Shown one piece after another: positions 18,913-27,637 of a DNA stretch of 64,000 nt. Below the pieces are notes generated by a model. That model saw only the letters and a list, made by a program, of their open reading frames with translations, was not told the origin of the DNA and made no database searches. Each line of letters begins with the position of its first letter. Within the stretch, counting starts at the first letter, position 1. This stretch comes from Lachnospiraceae bacterium (GTDB taxonomy: Bacteria > Bacillota > Clostridia > Lachnospirales > Lachnospiraceae), in assembly GCA_017527205.1 (NCBI GenBank), contig JAFXQK010000023.1:20449-84448 (forward strand), in the 5' to 3' direction. Made by a program: the position numbers and the translations under genes.

Positions 18913-19815
18913 ATGAATGCCATCACAGTAAGTGGGCTCTGTAAAAAGTATCAGGAGCACCTGGCCGTTGATCATATTTCCTTCTCCGTTGGCGAAGGCG
19001 AGCTGTTCGCCTTCCTTGGAGAAAATGGTGCCGGAAAATCCACCACCATCAACATGCTCAGCACCGTCCTAGAAAAAACCTCAGGAGAGGCAAGCATCTT
19101 TGGGCACGCACTCGGGAAGGAGGATGCGGCTATCCGCGAAAAGATCGGGATTGTCTTTCAGGGCTCCGTCCTCGATCGGAAGCTCACCGTTTCCGAAAAT
19201 CTCCTGACCCGCGGTGCCTATTATGGCTACTCCAAGGTCGAGATCATGAAACGGTTGGAGAAATTCTGGGAGCCCTTTTCGCTCAGTGAAATCTGGAAGC
19301 AAAAATACGAAAGCTTATCTGGTGGGCAGCGTCGCAGAGTCGACATCATTCGCTCCCTGATTCACAATCCACGCCTTCTCTTTTTGGATGAGCCGACCAC
19401 GGGCCTTGATCCCATGTCCCGAAAGCTCGTCTGGGATTACGTAAACTTCCTGCGCCGCGAGGAAGGACTGACCATCTTCCTGACCACCCACTACATGGAA
19501 GAGACGGTTGACGCGGATCATGTCGTCATTCTCGATCAGGGACATATCATTGCCGAGGGTACGCCAGCTCAGTTAAAGGCAGCTCACACGCGGCCACGTC
19601 TTTTATGGTATGCGGAGCATTCCCCCGAGGCTGACGCCATGCTTGCTGGCGAGGAGTTTCAGTATCAGGCAGATCATTACATTGTTTATCCAAACGGCGA
19701 TCCGACGGAGCTTCTCTGGAAATGCCGTGATCAAGTCAAGGATTATGAGGTGTTAAAGGGCACCATGGATGACGTCTTTATGGCGCTCACTGGAAAGGAG
19801 TTACAACATGCGTAA
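18913..19815 (+). CDS. ABC transporter ATP-binding protein (ABC-2 type exporter)
   Basis: A 300-aa ATPase with Walker A GENGAGKST (about 36-44), signature LSGGQRRRV (about 134), Walker B LLFLDEPTTGLDP (about 154) and H-loop LTTHYMEE. It belongs to the DrrA/CcmA-like group whose partners are ABC-2 permeases that export drugs, lipids or peptides. An earlier in-frame ATG overlaps the -10 box, so the ATG at 18913 with GGAAGGGAG upstream is used. The permease gene overlaps its 3' end by eight bases. The C-terminal 80 residues (after about 220) are the usual accessory domain. Confidence 0.92.
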   Translation: MNAITVSGLCKKYQEHLAVDHISFSVGEGELFAFLGENGAGKSTTINMLSTVLEKTSGEASIFGHALGKEDAAIREKIGIVFQGSVLDRKLTVSENLLTRGAYYGYSKVEIMKRLEKFWEPFSLSEIWKQKYESLSGGQRRRVDIIRSLIHNPRLLFLDEPTTGLDPMSRKLVWDYVNFLRREEGLTIFLTTHYMEETVDADHVVILDQGHIIAEGTPAQLKAAHTRPRLLWYAEHSPEADAMLAGEEFQYQADHYIVYPNGDPTELLWKCRDQVKDYEVLKGTMDDVFMALTGKELQHA

Positions 19816-20725
19816 ATTTTGGGGACTGACAAAACGAAACCTCTTAGTATTTTTCAAGGACAAAACCATGATCTTTTTCTCCATGCTGACACCGCTGATT
19901 ATTTTCATTCTGTATCTATTATTCCTGCGTGGAACCTATATTGACGTTCTGGAAAGTTCCGCCGAGCTTCTGATGAATGCCGGCCTGGTAAATATGGATG
20001 ACCTTGGCGCAATGGCAAACGGACTATTACTTACAGGCATTATGGGCTCCGCCCTGATCACGATCCCTTATAACTGTCTGATCACGCTGGTAAATGATCG
20101 CGCAGCCGGCATCGACGTCGACGTAACGGCGACACCCGTCTCCCGCCTGCAAATCATCCTGTCCTATTTTGCAGCCTCCGCCATCTCTGCAGTCCTCATG
20201 ACCTCCGTCATCCTGGGCGCAGGTCTTGTTGTCCTGCAATTTACAAACCCGACCTACCTGACTGCAAAGAGCATTCTGACACTCTTCGCGATCCTGGTCA
20301 TCGGTGCCATCTCCGCGACTGCGGTTTTCATGACCTTTATGCTCTTCCTAAAGAGCAGCTCTGCCAGCGGTGCCTTCCTGGGAATCCTTTCCGCAGGCTG
20401 TGGATTTGTCATTGGAGCCTACATGCCCATCGCAAGCTTTTCCACCGCGATTCAAAACTTTTGCCATCTTTTCCCCGCCACGGGAATCACGATCCTGATC
20501 CGTCGCTATCTGTTGTCAGATTTGCTCACACATGTTGACGCCAACATTGGCGGTATCGACCAAGGCATGTTTGTCGGCTCCATTCAGGATTATTTTTCCT
20601 TCTCGCCAAAGCTTTTAGGCCATGTTCTGTCTTTGCAAGAGGCGCTCCTTTATGTTATGATGGTAACAGTCGGATTCCTCGTAGCCATTGGCATTATCTA
20701 TCCGAGAATCTATAAGCGGAAATAA
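19808..20725 (+). CDS. ABC-2 type permease
   Basis: A 305-aa membrane protein with about six helices: one near residue 20-45, an extracellular loop, then five in the C-terminal half, the last at the very end (YVMMVTVGFLVAIGIIYP). It pairs with the preceding ATPase. The ATG at 19808 has AAGGAG seven bases upstream and overlaps the ATPase stop, so the pair is translationally coupled. The substrate is unknown. Its association with LytTR and DUF3021 genes is typical of regulated drug or peptide exporters in Clostridia. Confidence 0.88.
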   Translation: MRKFWGLTKRNLLVFFKDKTMIFFSMLTPLIIFILYLLFLRGTYIDVLESSAELLMNAGLVNMDDLGAMANGLLLTGIMGSALITIPYNCLITLVNDRAAGIDVDVTATPVSRLQIILSYFAASAISAVLMTSVILGAGLVVLQFTNPTYLTAKSILTLFAILVIGAISATAVFMTFMLFLKSSSASGAFLGILSAGCGFVIGAYMPIASFSTAIQNFCHLFPATGITILIRRYLLSDLLTHVDANIGGIDQGMFVGSIQDYFSFSPKLLGHVLSLQEALLYVMMVTVGFLVAIGIIYPRIYKRK

Positions 20726-20752
20726 ATTTATCCATGGAAGGGAGGTGCTTCC

Positions 20753-21193
20753 TTGAAAATCACCATAGAGAAAATTGCAGATAAGGAAAAGGAGGAGGCC
20801 CTCCTTCGGATTACGGAGATGACGCCAGACATTCAGGCGGCAATCTCCCTCTTAGAGAATGGTGAGCAGGTGCTCATCGGCATTCGCGGCGACGAGCGCG
20901 TTCCGTGCCCTATTTCAAAAATCTATTACATTGAGTCCGTGGATGAAAAGACCTTTCTCTACACAAAGTCGGAATGTCTCGAGGTAAAGTATAAGCTCTA
21001 TGAGCTGGAAAGCATTTTAGATCAGCGGTTTTTCCGCTGTTCGAAATCCATGATCTGTAACATGCGAAAGATCCAAAGCATCAAGGCAGGCGACAACTCT
21101 CGCCTCAACGCCACGCTCCTAAATGGCGAAGCCTTGATTATCACCCGCAGCTATGTTCCAGAGTTCAAAAAGCGCTTAGGCTTACGTCCGTAG
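20753..21193 (+). CDS. LytTR-family DNA-binding protein
   Basis: A 146-aa protein. Residues about 45-143 form a LytTR DNA-binding domain (IYYIESVDEKTFLYTKSECLEVKYKL in pieces, FFRCSKSMICNMRKIQSIK, LIITRSYVPEFKKRLG). There is no receiver domain, so it acts without a classical histidine kinase. The start is TTG at 20753. The ribosome site GGGAGGTG lies in the loop of a small GGAAG/CTTCC hairpin, which may limit translation. It follows the ABC permease by 27 bases and precedes a DUF3021 membrane protein; in this family LytTR-DUF3021 pairs regulate the neighbouring exporter. Confidence 0.9.
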   Translation: MKITIEKIADKEKEEALLRITEMTPDIQAAISLLENGEQVLIGIRGDERVPCPISKIYYIESVDEKTFLYTKSECLEVKYKLYELESILDQRFFRCSKSMICNMRKIQSIKAGDNSRLNATLLNGEALIITRSYVPEFKKRLGLRP

Positions 21194-21261
21194 CTTGTAT
21201 TGAACGGCAAAGTCCTAGCCCGTATGGGAAACACCGAAGTACTGATAAGGAGATCATTGCC

Positions 21262-21690
21262 ATGAAGAAATTTAAATTGATCCTAGAGCAAACCTTTATG
21301 CTTTCTTTTCTGATGCAGGTCGTGATGGGACTGGAAGCCTTGTACTCCCATCTCACAAATGACCCGATTGCGTTCTCATGGTATGTCCCGCTTTCCATCC
21401 TTTTGGCGAGCTTCCTGTGCAGCATTCCGACCCTCCTCTTCATGACGGAGCGCGAACTGCCTAAACTCATACAGCGCCTGCTACCTCTGTTCCACTGTCT
21501 CCTGCTCTATGTTCTCGTCATGGGAATGGGGTATCTTTTCCACTGGTACACCACCTTGACCTATTTCCTCGTGACCTCTGTCTCCTTCTTTGTGATTTAT
21601 GCGCTAGTTTGGACCTTCTCGCGCTTTTTACAAAAATATGATGAGAAGCTCATTAACGATGCCCTTCTTACGATTCGAGATGAGGACTAA
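21262..21690 (+). CDS. DUF3021 membrane protein
   Basis: A 142-aa protein with four predicted transmembrane helices (about 10-25, 42-60, 73-95, 100-120) and a short charged C-terminal tail. The pattern fits DUF3021 proteins, which in Firmicutes almost always follow a LytTR regulator and are thought to sequester it at the membrane. Its position 68 bases after the LytTR gene supports that pairing. AAGGAG precedes the ATG. It is probably the last gene of the ABC exporter unit. Confidence 0.85.
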   Translation: MKKFKLILEQTFMLSFLMQVVMGLEALYSHLTNDPIAFSWYVPLSILLASFLCSIPTLLFMTERELPKLIQRLLPLFHCLLLYVLVMGMGYLFHWYTTLTYFLVTSVSFFVIYALVWTFSRFLQKYDEKLINDALLTIRDED

Positions 21691-22012
21691 GCATCCATTT
21701 CCCAACATTGCCAACAGAAACCAGGCCATTTTGACAGGATGGTATGCGTATGATATAATTGTCTCACATTGAAAACGATGATTTCTGCGCGTGATTAGCG
21801 ATCATGAAACACCTTTCTAGACAAAGCATGGCTAAACGCTGTAACGGATCTCTACCACAAAACGCATCCAAATAATGACAGGTACGCTGACATATATGTT
21901 GACGGCCTTCGGGGCGAAGGTGGCTATATGCCGCAGTTCAATAACATGTTCTCTTTTGAGTATATCGCATCGAACGGGTCTCAGTCCTTTACGCTCAACA
22001 TAGATCCCGAAA
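21691..22012 (+). other. Gene-poor stretch with strong promoter; possible small RNA or gene remnant
   Basis: A near-perfect promoter (TTGACA at 21733-21738, 17-base spacer, TATAAT at 21756-21761) reads into about 250 bases that end at the hairpin 22013-22071. No complete gene with a ribosome site is present. One frame (about 21807-22024) reads coding-like without a start: it opens only after a stop codon and contains YADIYVDGLRGEGGYM. This may be the 3' part of a decayed small gene, or the transcript may be a non-coding RNA of roughly 300 nt. Confidence 0.4.
21733..21761 (+). promoter_or_regulatory. Consensus sigma-A promoter without an obvious gene
   Basis: TTGACA, a 17-base spacer and TATAAT match the vegetative consensus exactly. 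It lies about 45 bases after the DUF3021 stop codon. Confidence 0.75.
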
Positions 22013-22071
22013 CGGAAAAAGCGCCAGCGAGATCACGAAAGATTTCTTCGTTCTGCCTGGCGCTTTTTCCG
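22013..22071. terminator. Bidirectional terminator between the promoter at 21733 and copA
   Basis: A perfect 15-bp stem (CGGAAAAAGCGCCAG at 22013-22027 with 22057-22071) carries an A-tract on one side and a T-tract on the other, so it can end transcripts from both directions. The loop holds a second small stem ACGAA/TTCGT. Confidence 0.85.
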
Positions 22072-22112
22072 CTTTCACTCCTCGTTTCTCAGACTAAATT
22101 TACCTATGGAAA

Positions 22113-24677
22113 TCATTCCATCCTCCCTGCGTACTCATAACCAGCTCCCTCAACGGCTGCCTTGATGGATGCCTCGTCGATGTCCTTAGAGCTTGTGATC
22201 GTTACCAGATTCTCCTCGTGGGATGCCACGGCCTCCTGAATTCCGTCAATTGCCTCGAGTGCCTTTTTTACGTGAGCCTCACAATGTGCACACATCATTC
22301 CGTTTACTTTGATTTTCATCTCGTTCTTTTCCTTTCTTGTTTCTTTGTTAATTGCTTCGTTTCTTGTTTCCTTTTGTATCAGATTCCCTGTGACGGGCTT
22401 CTTTACGACCCGATCCCTACTGCCGTTGTAGGGCTTAATCCAATTGAGCCTTAGTGCGTTCGATACCACGCAAAAGCTAGATAATCCCATGGCTGCCGCA
22501 CCAAACATCGGATTGAGCTCCCAGCCGAAGGCCGCAACGTAACAGCCTGCTGCCAAGGGAATGCCTAGGACATTATAAAAGAATGCCCAGAAAAGATTCT
22601 CATGAATGTTCCGCAAAGTGCTTCGCGAAATCCTGATGGCCGCCGCAACGTCCCGAATACTACTCTTCATTAAAACCACGTCCGCCGCATCTATGGCAAC
22701 ATCCGTTCCCGCGCCGATGGCTATTCCTAGATCCGCAGAAGTTAGGGCAGGTGCATCATTAATGCCATCTCCAACCATGGTAACCTTTCCATGCTCCATG
22801 AGCTGCCTGATGACCGCCTCCTTGCCGTCGGGCTTTACGGATGCAACCACCTCATCTACGCCAGCCTGCTTTGCAATGGCGGAGGCAGTCACCTCATTGT
22901 CACCCGTCAGCATCACGGTATGGATTCCCATTTGCTTCAGCTCTGCGATTGCTTTTGGTGAATCCTCCTTAATCACGTCAGACACTCCAAGGATTCCAAG
23001 GAGCCTCCCCGCCTTAGCCATGAGAACGGGCGTCTTTCCATCCAGTGCCAGCTTTTCCAGCTTCTGCGCGATCTCAACGCCAACCTTGCCGACCACGCTC
23101 TCCAAATACTTCTGATTTCCTCCGTGAATTTCTTCCCCGCCGCATCTGGCTTTCAATCCATTTCCGGAAAGCACTTCAAACTCCGTGGTCTCCGCAAGGG
23201 GGATCTCCTTCTCCATGGCATATTCCGTAACGGCCTTGGCGATGGGATGCTCGCTCTTGGACTCCAGTGCATAGGCGACTGTCAGCAGCTCCTTTTCTGA
23301 AACGCCATTCACGGGAATCAAATCCGTCACCTTCATCTCTCCCGTGGTAATGGTCCCCGTTTTATCCAGCGCAAGGATTTGCGTCCTTCCCGCCTGCTCC
23401 AAGGAGGCTGCGGTCTTAAACAGAATTCCTGTCCTCGCTGCAATGCCATTTCCAACCATGATGGCTACGGGCGTTGCCAGCCCAAGGGCACAGGGACAAC
23501 TGATCACAAGGACGGATACTGCCCTTGCGATGGCATATCCGACGGTCTGCCCTGCCACGAGCCAAGCACAAAAGGTAACTAGCGCTATTCCGATGACCAC
23601 TGGCACAAACACACCCGATACCTTGTCTGCAATCTTTGCGATCGGCGCTTTCGTCGCCGCCGCATCACTCACCATCCGAATGATGGCCGAAAGAGTTGTA
23701 TCCTCGCCGACCCTTGTCGCCTCGCAAACCATATATCCCGAGGTGTTCATGGTTGCCGCTGAAACCACATCGCCAACGCCTTTTTCTACGGGAACGCTCT
23801 CGCCAGTCAGTGCGGATTCGTTTACGGCACTCTCGCCTTCCACCACGACGCCATCCACGGGGATCGCATCGCCAGGCCTTACCGCAAACCGATCCCCAAC
23901 CTTGACGCTCTCAATGGGCACCGTATTTTCCTTGCCATCTCGAAGAACCACTGCCGTCTTGGGCGACAAATTCATTAGTCCCTTTAGGGCATTGGTGGTT
24001 TTTCCTTTCGATCTGGCCTCCAGCATTTTCCCAACGGTAATCAACGTAAGGATCATGGCTGCCGCCTCAAAATAAAACTGATCCATGTAATACATGGTCC
24101 GCTCTTCATTTCCCTGAAGAACCGTCCCCGTCATGGCAAAAAGCGCGAACACGCTATACGAAAAGGATGCAGTTGCCCCTAATGCTACAAGCGTATCCAT
24201 GTTGGGTGACCCATGCATGATTCCCCTGAATCCACTGATGAAAAACCTCTGGTTGATCACCATAACCATCCCTGATAAGAGCAGCTGCCATAAGCCCATG
24301 GCCACGTGGTTCCCCTGCAGGAAGCCAGGCAACGGCCAGTTCCATAGCATATGCCCCATGGATACATACATCAGCGGGATTAACAAAGCGATGGAAGCCA
24401 AGAGTCTTTTCTTCATCTTAGGTGTCTCAGTATCCTTTAGGGAATCCTCTGCTGCGGCATTAGAATTCTTCTCCCCGCTGCCCTTTAAGCTGGCCCCATA
24501 GCCTGCCGCTTCGACAGCCGCGATGATATCCTCCGCCCGCGCCGTTCCTTCAACGCCCATGGAGTTAGTGAGCAGGCTTACCGCACAGCTCTCAACACCA
24601 TCAACGGCATTCACTGCCTTCTCAACCCTTGTCTGGCATGCGGCGCAGCTCATTCCCGAAACCTTGTATTGTACCAT
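22113..24677 (-). CDS. copA: Copper-exporting P1B-type ATPase with fused C-terminal CopZ-like domain
   Basis: An 854-aa heavy-metal ATPase. An N-terminal HMA domain has GMSCAAC (Cys11, Cys14). The membrane CPC motif is in [13 protein letters not shown] (about 391), the phosphorylated Asp in DKTGTIT (about 435), the ATP-binding His-Pro in SEHPIAKA, and the hinge in [11 protein letters not shown]. These features define a Cu(I) exporter. Unusually, after the last membrane helix a lysine/glutamate-rich linker (about 755-786) leads into a second complete HMA domain with MMCAHC (Cys796, Cys799) that looks like free CopZ. An internal ATG at 22319 with AAAGGA upstream could also make this domain alone. 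The gene follows csoR by 30 bases and GAGGAG precedes its ATG. Confidence 0.94.
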   Translation of the reverse strand: MVQYKVSGMSCAACQTRVEKAVNAVDGVESCAVSLLTNSMGVEGTARAEDIIAAVEAAGYGASLKGSGEKNSNAAAEDSLKDTETPKMKKRLLASIALLIPLMYVSMGHMLWNWPLPGFLQGNHVAMGLWQLLLSGMVMVINQRFFISGFRGIMHGSPNMDTLVALGATASFSYSVFALFAMTGTVLQGNEERTMYYMDQFYFEAAAMILTLITVGKMLEARSKGKTTNALKGLMNLSPKTAVVLRDGKENTVPIESVKVGDRFAVRPGDAIPVDGVVVEGESAVNESALTGESVPVEKGVGDVVSAATMNTSGYMVCEATRVGEDTTLSAIIRMVSDAAATKAPIAKIADKVSGVFVPVVIGIALVTFCAWLVAGQTVGYAIARAVSVLVISCPCALGLATPVAIMVGNGIAARTGILFKTAASLEQAGRTQILALDKTGTITTGEMKVTDLIPVNGVSEKELLTVAYALESKSEHPIAKAVTEYAMEKEIPLAETTEFEVLSGNGLKARCGGEEIHGGNQKYLESVVGKVGVEIAQKLEKLALDGKTPVLMAKAGRLLGILGVSDVIKEDSPKAIAELKQMGIHTVMLTGDNEVTASAIAKQAGVDEVVASVKPDGKEAVIRQLMEHGKVTMVGDGINDAPALTSADLGIAIGAGTDVAIDAADVVLMKSSIRDVAAAIRISRSTLRNIHENLFWAFFYNVLGIPLAAGCYVAAFGWELNPMFGAAAMGLSSFCVVSNALRLNWIKPYNGSRDRVVKKPVTGNLIQKETRNEAINKETRKEKNEMKIKVNGMMCAHCEAHVKKALEAIDGIQEAVASHEENLVTITSSKDIDEASIKAAVEGAGYEYAGRME

Positions 24678-24707
24678 ACTTCACTCCTCTACCAAAAACA
24701 ATGCTAC

Positions 24708-25046
24708 TTACTTCATAAGCTTTTGCAATGTCGTAACGAGCTCATCAATCACTTCATCATTGCCTTCCCTGATGTTATCCGCCACGCAGGTTCGCATATG
24801 ATTTGCAAGCAACACCTTATTAAAGCTATTTAGCGCACTGGTAATCGCGGATACCTGTATCAGGATATCCGTACAGTAAGCATCGTTTTCCAGCATTCCC
24901 TCGACGCCTCGTACCTGTCCTTCAATCCGCTTTAAGCGATTCATGAGATCCTTGTATTCCTTCTCATCGCGCTCCTTATGCTTTCCTGAACAGCAGCATT
25001 CCCCAACCTTCCGCATTTCATCCATGTGATTCCTATGTTCTGACAT
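24708..25046 (-). CDS. csoR: Copper-sensing transcriptional repressor CsoR
   Basis: A 112-aa four-helix repressor. The Cu(I)-binding residues Cys58, His83 and Cys87 have exactly the spacing of the Mycobacterium tuberculosis protein (25 and 4), in AYCTDIL and LLANHMRTC. The core RLKRIEGQVRGVEGML is the family signature. The N-terminus has an extra CCC and His-rich segment (17-23) that may bind metal. Copper binding releases the repressor from DNA and turns on copA, the next gene. Two 17-bp operators overlap its promoter at 25065-25116. AAAGGAG precedes the ATG. Confidence 0.95.
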   Translation of the reverse strand: MSEHRNHMDEMRKVGECCCSGKHKERDEKEYKDLMNRLKRIEGQVRGVEGMLENDAYCTDILIQVSAITSALNSFNKVLLANHMRTCVADNIREGNDEVIDELVTTLQKLMK

Positions 25047-25064
25047 TAGAATCTCCTTTCACAT

Positions 25065-25124
25065 ATACCCCTATAGGGTATCCATCTATTTGCTATCATA
25101 TACCCCATCGGAGTATGTTGTCAA
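25065..25124 (-). promoter_or_regulatory. csoR-copA promoter with two CsoR operators
   Basis: On the minus strand TTGACA (25119-25124) and TATGAT (25095-25100) are 18 bases apart. ATACCCCTATAGGGTAT (25065-25081) is a perfect inverted repeat of the known CsoR type (TACCC-n-GGGTA). ATACCCCATCGGAGTAT (25100-25116) is a weaker copy lying inside the spacer. The weaker copy blocks the promoter directly and the strong one sits at the transcription start. Confidence 0.9.
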
Positions 25125-25131
25125 TAAGAAA

Positions 25132-25161
25132 AAGCGTGCGAAGTAAATCCTTCACACGCTT
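25132..25161 (-). terminator. Terminator of the NiCo operon
   Basis: A 12-bp stem with one mismatch (AAGCGTGTGAAG/CTTCGCACGCTT as read on the minus strand) and a 6-base loop is followed by TTTTTCTTATT. It ends the operon just before the csoR promoter. Confidence 0.85.
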
Positions 25162-25168
25162 CATGTTC

Positions 25169-25825
25169 TCATTCAGCTTGATACACCGAATCGATATTCC
25201 TTTTCGTCTTTCTCATTTCTCTTGATTCTTGTTTCACCATAGCCCTGATCATTTCCCAGCCCGCGCATCGTCTATACTCTTTGCCAAAAAGCTCACACTC
25301 TTGATTCCATGGCCGATCATAGACTAACACCTTTAAGCTCGGCCAACGCTCAAAAAATCTAAATGCCGCCGGAGAATCCTCTATGGCATAATCAAAATGC
25401 ATCTGATAAAAATCTTCCAGCTCCAGATTGAAATCACTCTCTTTGATAAAGCCAGTCCGTCCATATTTATTCAGGCAAAACAGCTTCGCTCGTTCCAGTC
25501 CATGCTGATCCAGCCAAAGGCGCGAAGGCTCATAAGAACTGCTTGGTCGCCCCGTAATAATGGACACCTCATATCCCTTGTCAATCCACTCATTTAGTGT
25601 TTCGACAGCGCCAGGCGTCTCCTCATAAGACAGCAGAATTTCTGGATTGTGTGCTTTGATCATCATATGCTCATACTGCTCTCGCGTCAAAGAAAAGGAT
25701 TTCTGCAAATCAAAGTACTTCATGTCCTCGTATGGCACATGCTTTCCGAACAGCTCTACAACAAGCTCCGAAAAATGCCGCGCGGTTTCACATAAGCAGT
25801 CGTCAAAATCTACATAAATATTCAT
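25169..25825 (-). CDS. HAD-superfamily hydrolase, 5'(3')-deoxyribonucleotidase-like
   Basis: A 218-aa protein with HAD motif I DFDDCLCETA (Asp6 and Asp8), motif II IITGRP (about residue 91) and motif IV IEDSPAA (about 149). The helical cap after motif I (FSELVVELFGKHVPYEDM) resembles the NT5C/YorS group that dephosphorylates deoxynucleoside monophosphates, but other small phosphate esters cannot be excluded. The C-terminal tail is basic (KQESREMRKTKRN). It starts 15 bases after the stop of the cysteine-rich protein gene and is the last gene of the riboswitch operon before the terminator at 25132-25161. Confidence 0.8.
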   Translation of the reverse strand: MNIYVDFDDCLCETARHFSELVVELFGKHVPYEDMKYFDLQKSFSLTREQYEHMMIKAHNPEILLSYEETPGAVETLNEWIDKGYEVSIITGRPSSSYEPSRLWLDQHGLERAKLFCLNKYGRTGFIKESDFNLELEDFYQMHFDYAIEDSPAAFRFFERWPSLKVLVYDRPWNQECELFGKEYRRCAGWEMIRAMVKQESREMRKTKRNIDSVYQAE

Positions 25826-25840
25826 TCCTTCGTAATTCTC

Positions 25841-26734
25841 CTAAAACAAATCCAACATGCTGTCCAAATAAATCTCTTCCCTTACCTTTAATTGATACTC
25901 TGGCTTGGTCAGGTAGTAAAGTAAAAATTCTAGCACGATCGCGCTACCCAGGCCGCGTCCTTCGATCTTATACTCAGAAAAGCCCTTCGGCGCATAGATC
26001 TTCTGAATGTCATCAATGCCGATAAAGCCAGGATTCTGCATCGCATCAGAAAATCGATAGCCCCGCGACGCAATTGGTGAAACACAAACATGTTCCTCGC
26101 AGGCTTCCCCAAGACTTTTTCGGCTGACATTTTCATAGCAATTCTTTCTGTCATGGCACTCAAACCAGCAGCATTCGTTACACAAAAATTCTATCTTCCG
26201 CTTTTGCACGTCCGTCAATGTATCTAGCTTTTCCAATTCTTTATTCAGCCGAAAATCAGGAACGACATAGCGGAAATCCTCACGATTTAATTCCTCCTCT
26301 AGCTGTTGAAAATCCATCAGTACCTTCGTCGTCGAGGAGACAAAATAATACGCAGGATACTTTGACTTTATGTAATCCAACAACAAATCGGAATAGATTA
26401 CAATTCCATTCTGCGCTACTCCGTTCTTCTCAAACAGGGCACATAATTCATTACATTTCCTATCAGAAAGATGCTCTTTTCTAAGCAGGGAATTGCTGAA
26501 TGTAAGACATGCAGAAATGTCATATTCCTTCATGAGCGCGGCGACATTTTCTGGATGCTCTTCCCCAAAGCCCACGCGGCCCCCGCCCCAGATACAGTCC
26601 CATGGGGCGCCATAAATGGAACCAATTTCACACCAATCATAAAAATATTCCATATGCTCCCGAAAAAGTGGAAGAAATACCTTGTATAAATCATAGAATT
26701 CAAATAGTCCTGGAAGATGATAGGAAATCTTCAT
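25841..26734 (-). CDS. Uncharacterised cysteine-rich protein, possibly U32/TIM-barrel-like
   Basis: About 297 aa. I do not recognise a named family with certainty. The N-terminal half alternates strands and helices as in a TIM barrel (ISACLTFSNSLL, GIVIYSDLLLDYIK, YYFVSSTTKVL, FRYVVPDFRLNKELEKL). A cysteine cluster at about 183-216 (LCNECCWFECHDRKNC, then CEEHVC) could hold an Fe-S cluster; a similar set occurs in U32-family proteins that hydroxylate RNA. ATG at 26734 is preferred because GGAG lies nine bases upstream; an ATG immediately after the radical SAM stop is also possible. It lies between the SPL-family radical SAM gene and the nucleotidase-like gene in the NiCo operon, and probably works with the radical SAM protein. 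Confidence 0.7.
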   Translation of the reverse strand: MKISYHLPGLFEFYDLYKVFLPLFREHMEYFYDWCEIGSIYGAPWDCIWGGGRVGFGEEHPENVAALMKEYDISACLTFSNSLLRKEHLSDRKCNELCALFEKNGVAQNGIVIYSDLLLDYIKSKYPAYYFVSSTTKVLMDFQQLEEELNREDFRYVVPDFRLNKELEKLDTLTDVQKRKIEFLCNECCWFECHDRKNCYENVSRKSLGEACEEHVCVSPIASRGYRFSDAMQNPGFIGIDDIQKIYAPKGFSEYKIEGRGLGSAIVLEFLLYYLTKPEYQLKVREEIYLDSMLDLF

Positions 26735-26749
26735 GCGTTTCCACTCCAT

Positions 26750-27622
26750 TCAAAAAAGGCTCATCTGCTCGTATTTTTCAGGTATCTCCTGCATATATCG
26801 GAAGCACTCCTCGGGAGAGTACATGATACCATGGGCTTTACAGGTGTTCCTAAATAACGACATCAGCACCCTGGATTTTGGGCTGGGTAGCACATACGCA
26901 TTTCCGTAGCGCTGAATGTATTGTTGCTTCAATCCTGGGAAATGCTTGTCCAGCGCTGCATAATAGTACTCTCTGTCACCCTCTCGCAGGGTCAGTCCCA
27001 TGTCAAAGCATATGATGCCCTTGACGCCGACACGAATGCATTCCTCCAAGATTGCCTTGACATTCTCCTCCGTATCATTGATGAAGGGGAGAATCGGCGT
27101 CAGCCAGACCACTGTCGGAATGCCGCGCTCCTGCAGCTTCTCCAGCACCTCAATGCGCCGCTTGGTATTACAAACATTGGGTTCGATGATGCGGCAAAGC
27201 TCATCGTCATAGGTTGTCAATGTAATCTGCACCACGCATTTTGCATCTCGGTTGATTTTCTCCAGCAAATCAATATCCTGCAAAATACGGTCTGATTTTG
27301 TCTGCACGGCCACGCCAAATCCTTGCCGCAGGATGACCTCAAGACACTTTCTCGTCAGGCGCAACTGTTCCTCACAATGCATGTAGGGATCGGACATGGA
27401 ACCCGTCCCAATCATGCCCTTCCTTCGTTTCGACTTCAGTGCCGCCTCCAAAAGCTCTGGCGCATTTTGCTTTACTTCGATGTCTTCAAAGTCGTGCGTA
27501 AACTGATAGCACTTGCTCCTGCTGTCACAGTAAATGCAGCCATGCGTGCACCCGCGATATAGATTCATTCCATAATGTCCACCGCTTCCAGTGAGGATTC
27601 CCTTCGCGTCCACAAAGTGCAT
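26750..27622 (-). CDS. SPL-family radical SAM protein
   Basis: A 290-aa radical S-adenosylmethionine enzyme. The cluster ligands are Cys25, Cys29 and Cys32 in RGCTHGCIYCDSR (C-x3-C-x2-C). GTGSMSDPYMHCEE and VQTKSDRILQDIDLL match the branch annotated SPL family, named after spore photoproduct lyase, which repairs UV-damaged DNA; most members have no known substrate. The last seven residues, YEQMSLF, match the beta sliding-clamp-binding consensus QxSLF, which hints at a role on DNA. It starts 15 bases after the CDF stop codon and ends immediately before the cysteine-rich gene, within the NiCo-riboswitch operon. Confidence 0.9.
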   Translation of the reverse strand: MHFVDAKGILTGSGGHYGMNLYRGCTHGCIYCDSRSKCYQFTHDFEDIEVKQNAPELLEAALKSKRRKGMIGTGSMSDPYMHCEEQLRLTRKCLEVILRQGFGVAVQTKSDRILQDIDLLEKINRDAKCVVQITLTTYDDELCRIIEPNVCNTKRRIEVLEKLQERGIPTVVWLTPILPFINDTEENVKAILEECIRVGVKGIICFDMGLTLREGDREYYYAALDKHFPGLKQQYIQRYGNAYVLPSPKSRVLMSLFRNTCKAHGIMYSPEECFRYMQEIPEKYEQMSLF

Positions 27623-27637
27623 ATTCTTTCATACTCC

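Noticed and set aside
18839..21690. Bacitracin-type BceAB-RS system
   Set aside because: The permease is ABC-2 type and no histidine kinase is present; LytTR-DUF3021 is a different arrangement.
21928..22140. 70-codon plus-strand frame with a hydrophobic end near copA
   Set aside because: It runs through a strong terminator hairpin and into the copA 3' end in antisense. The upstream part is kept only as a possible remnant or RNA.
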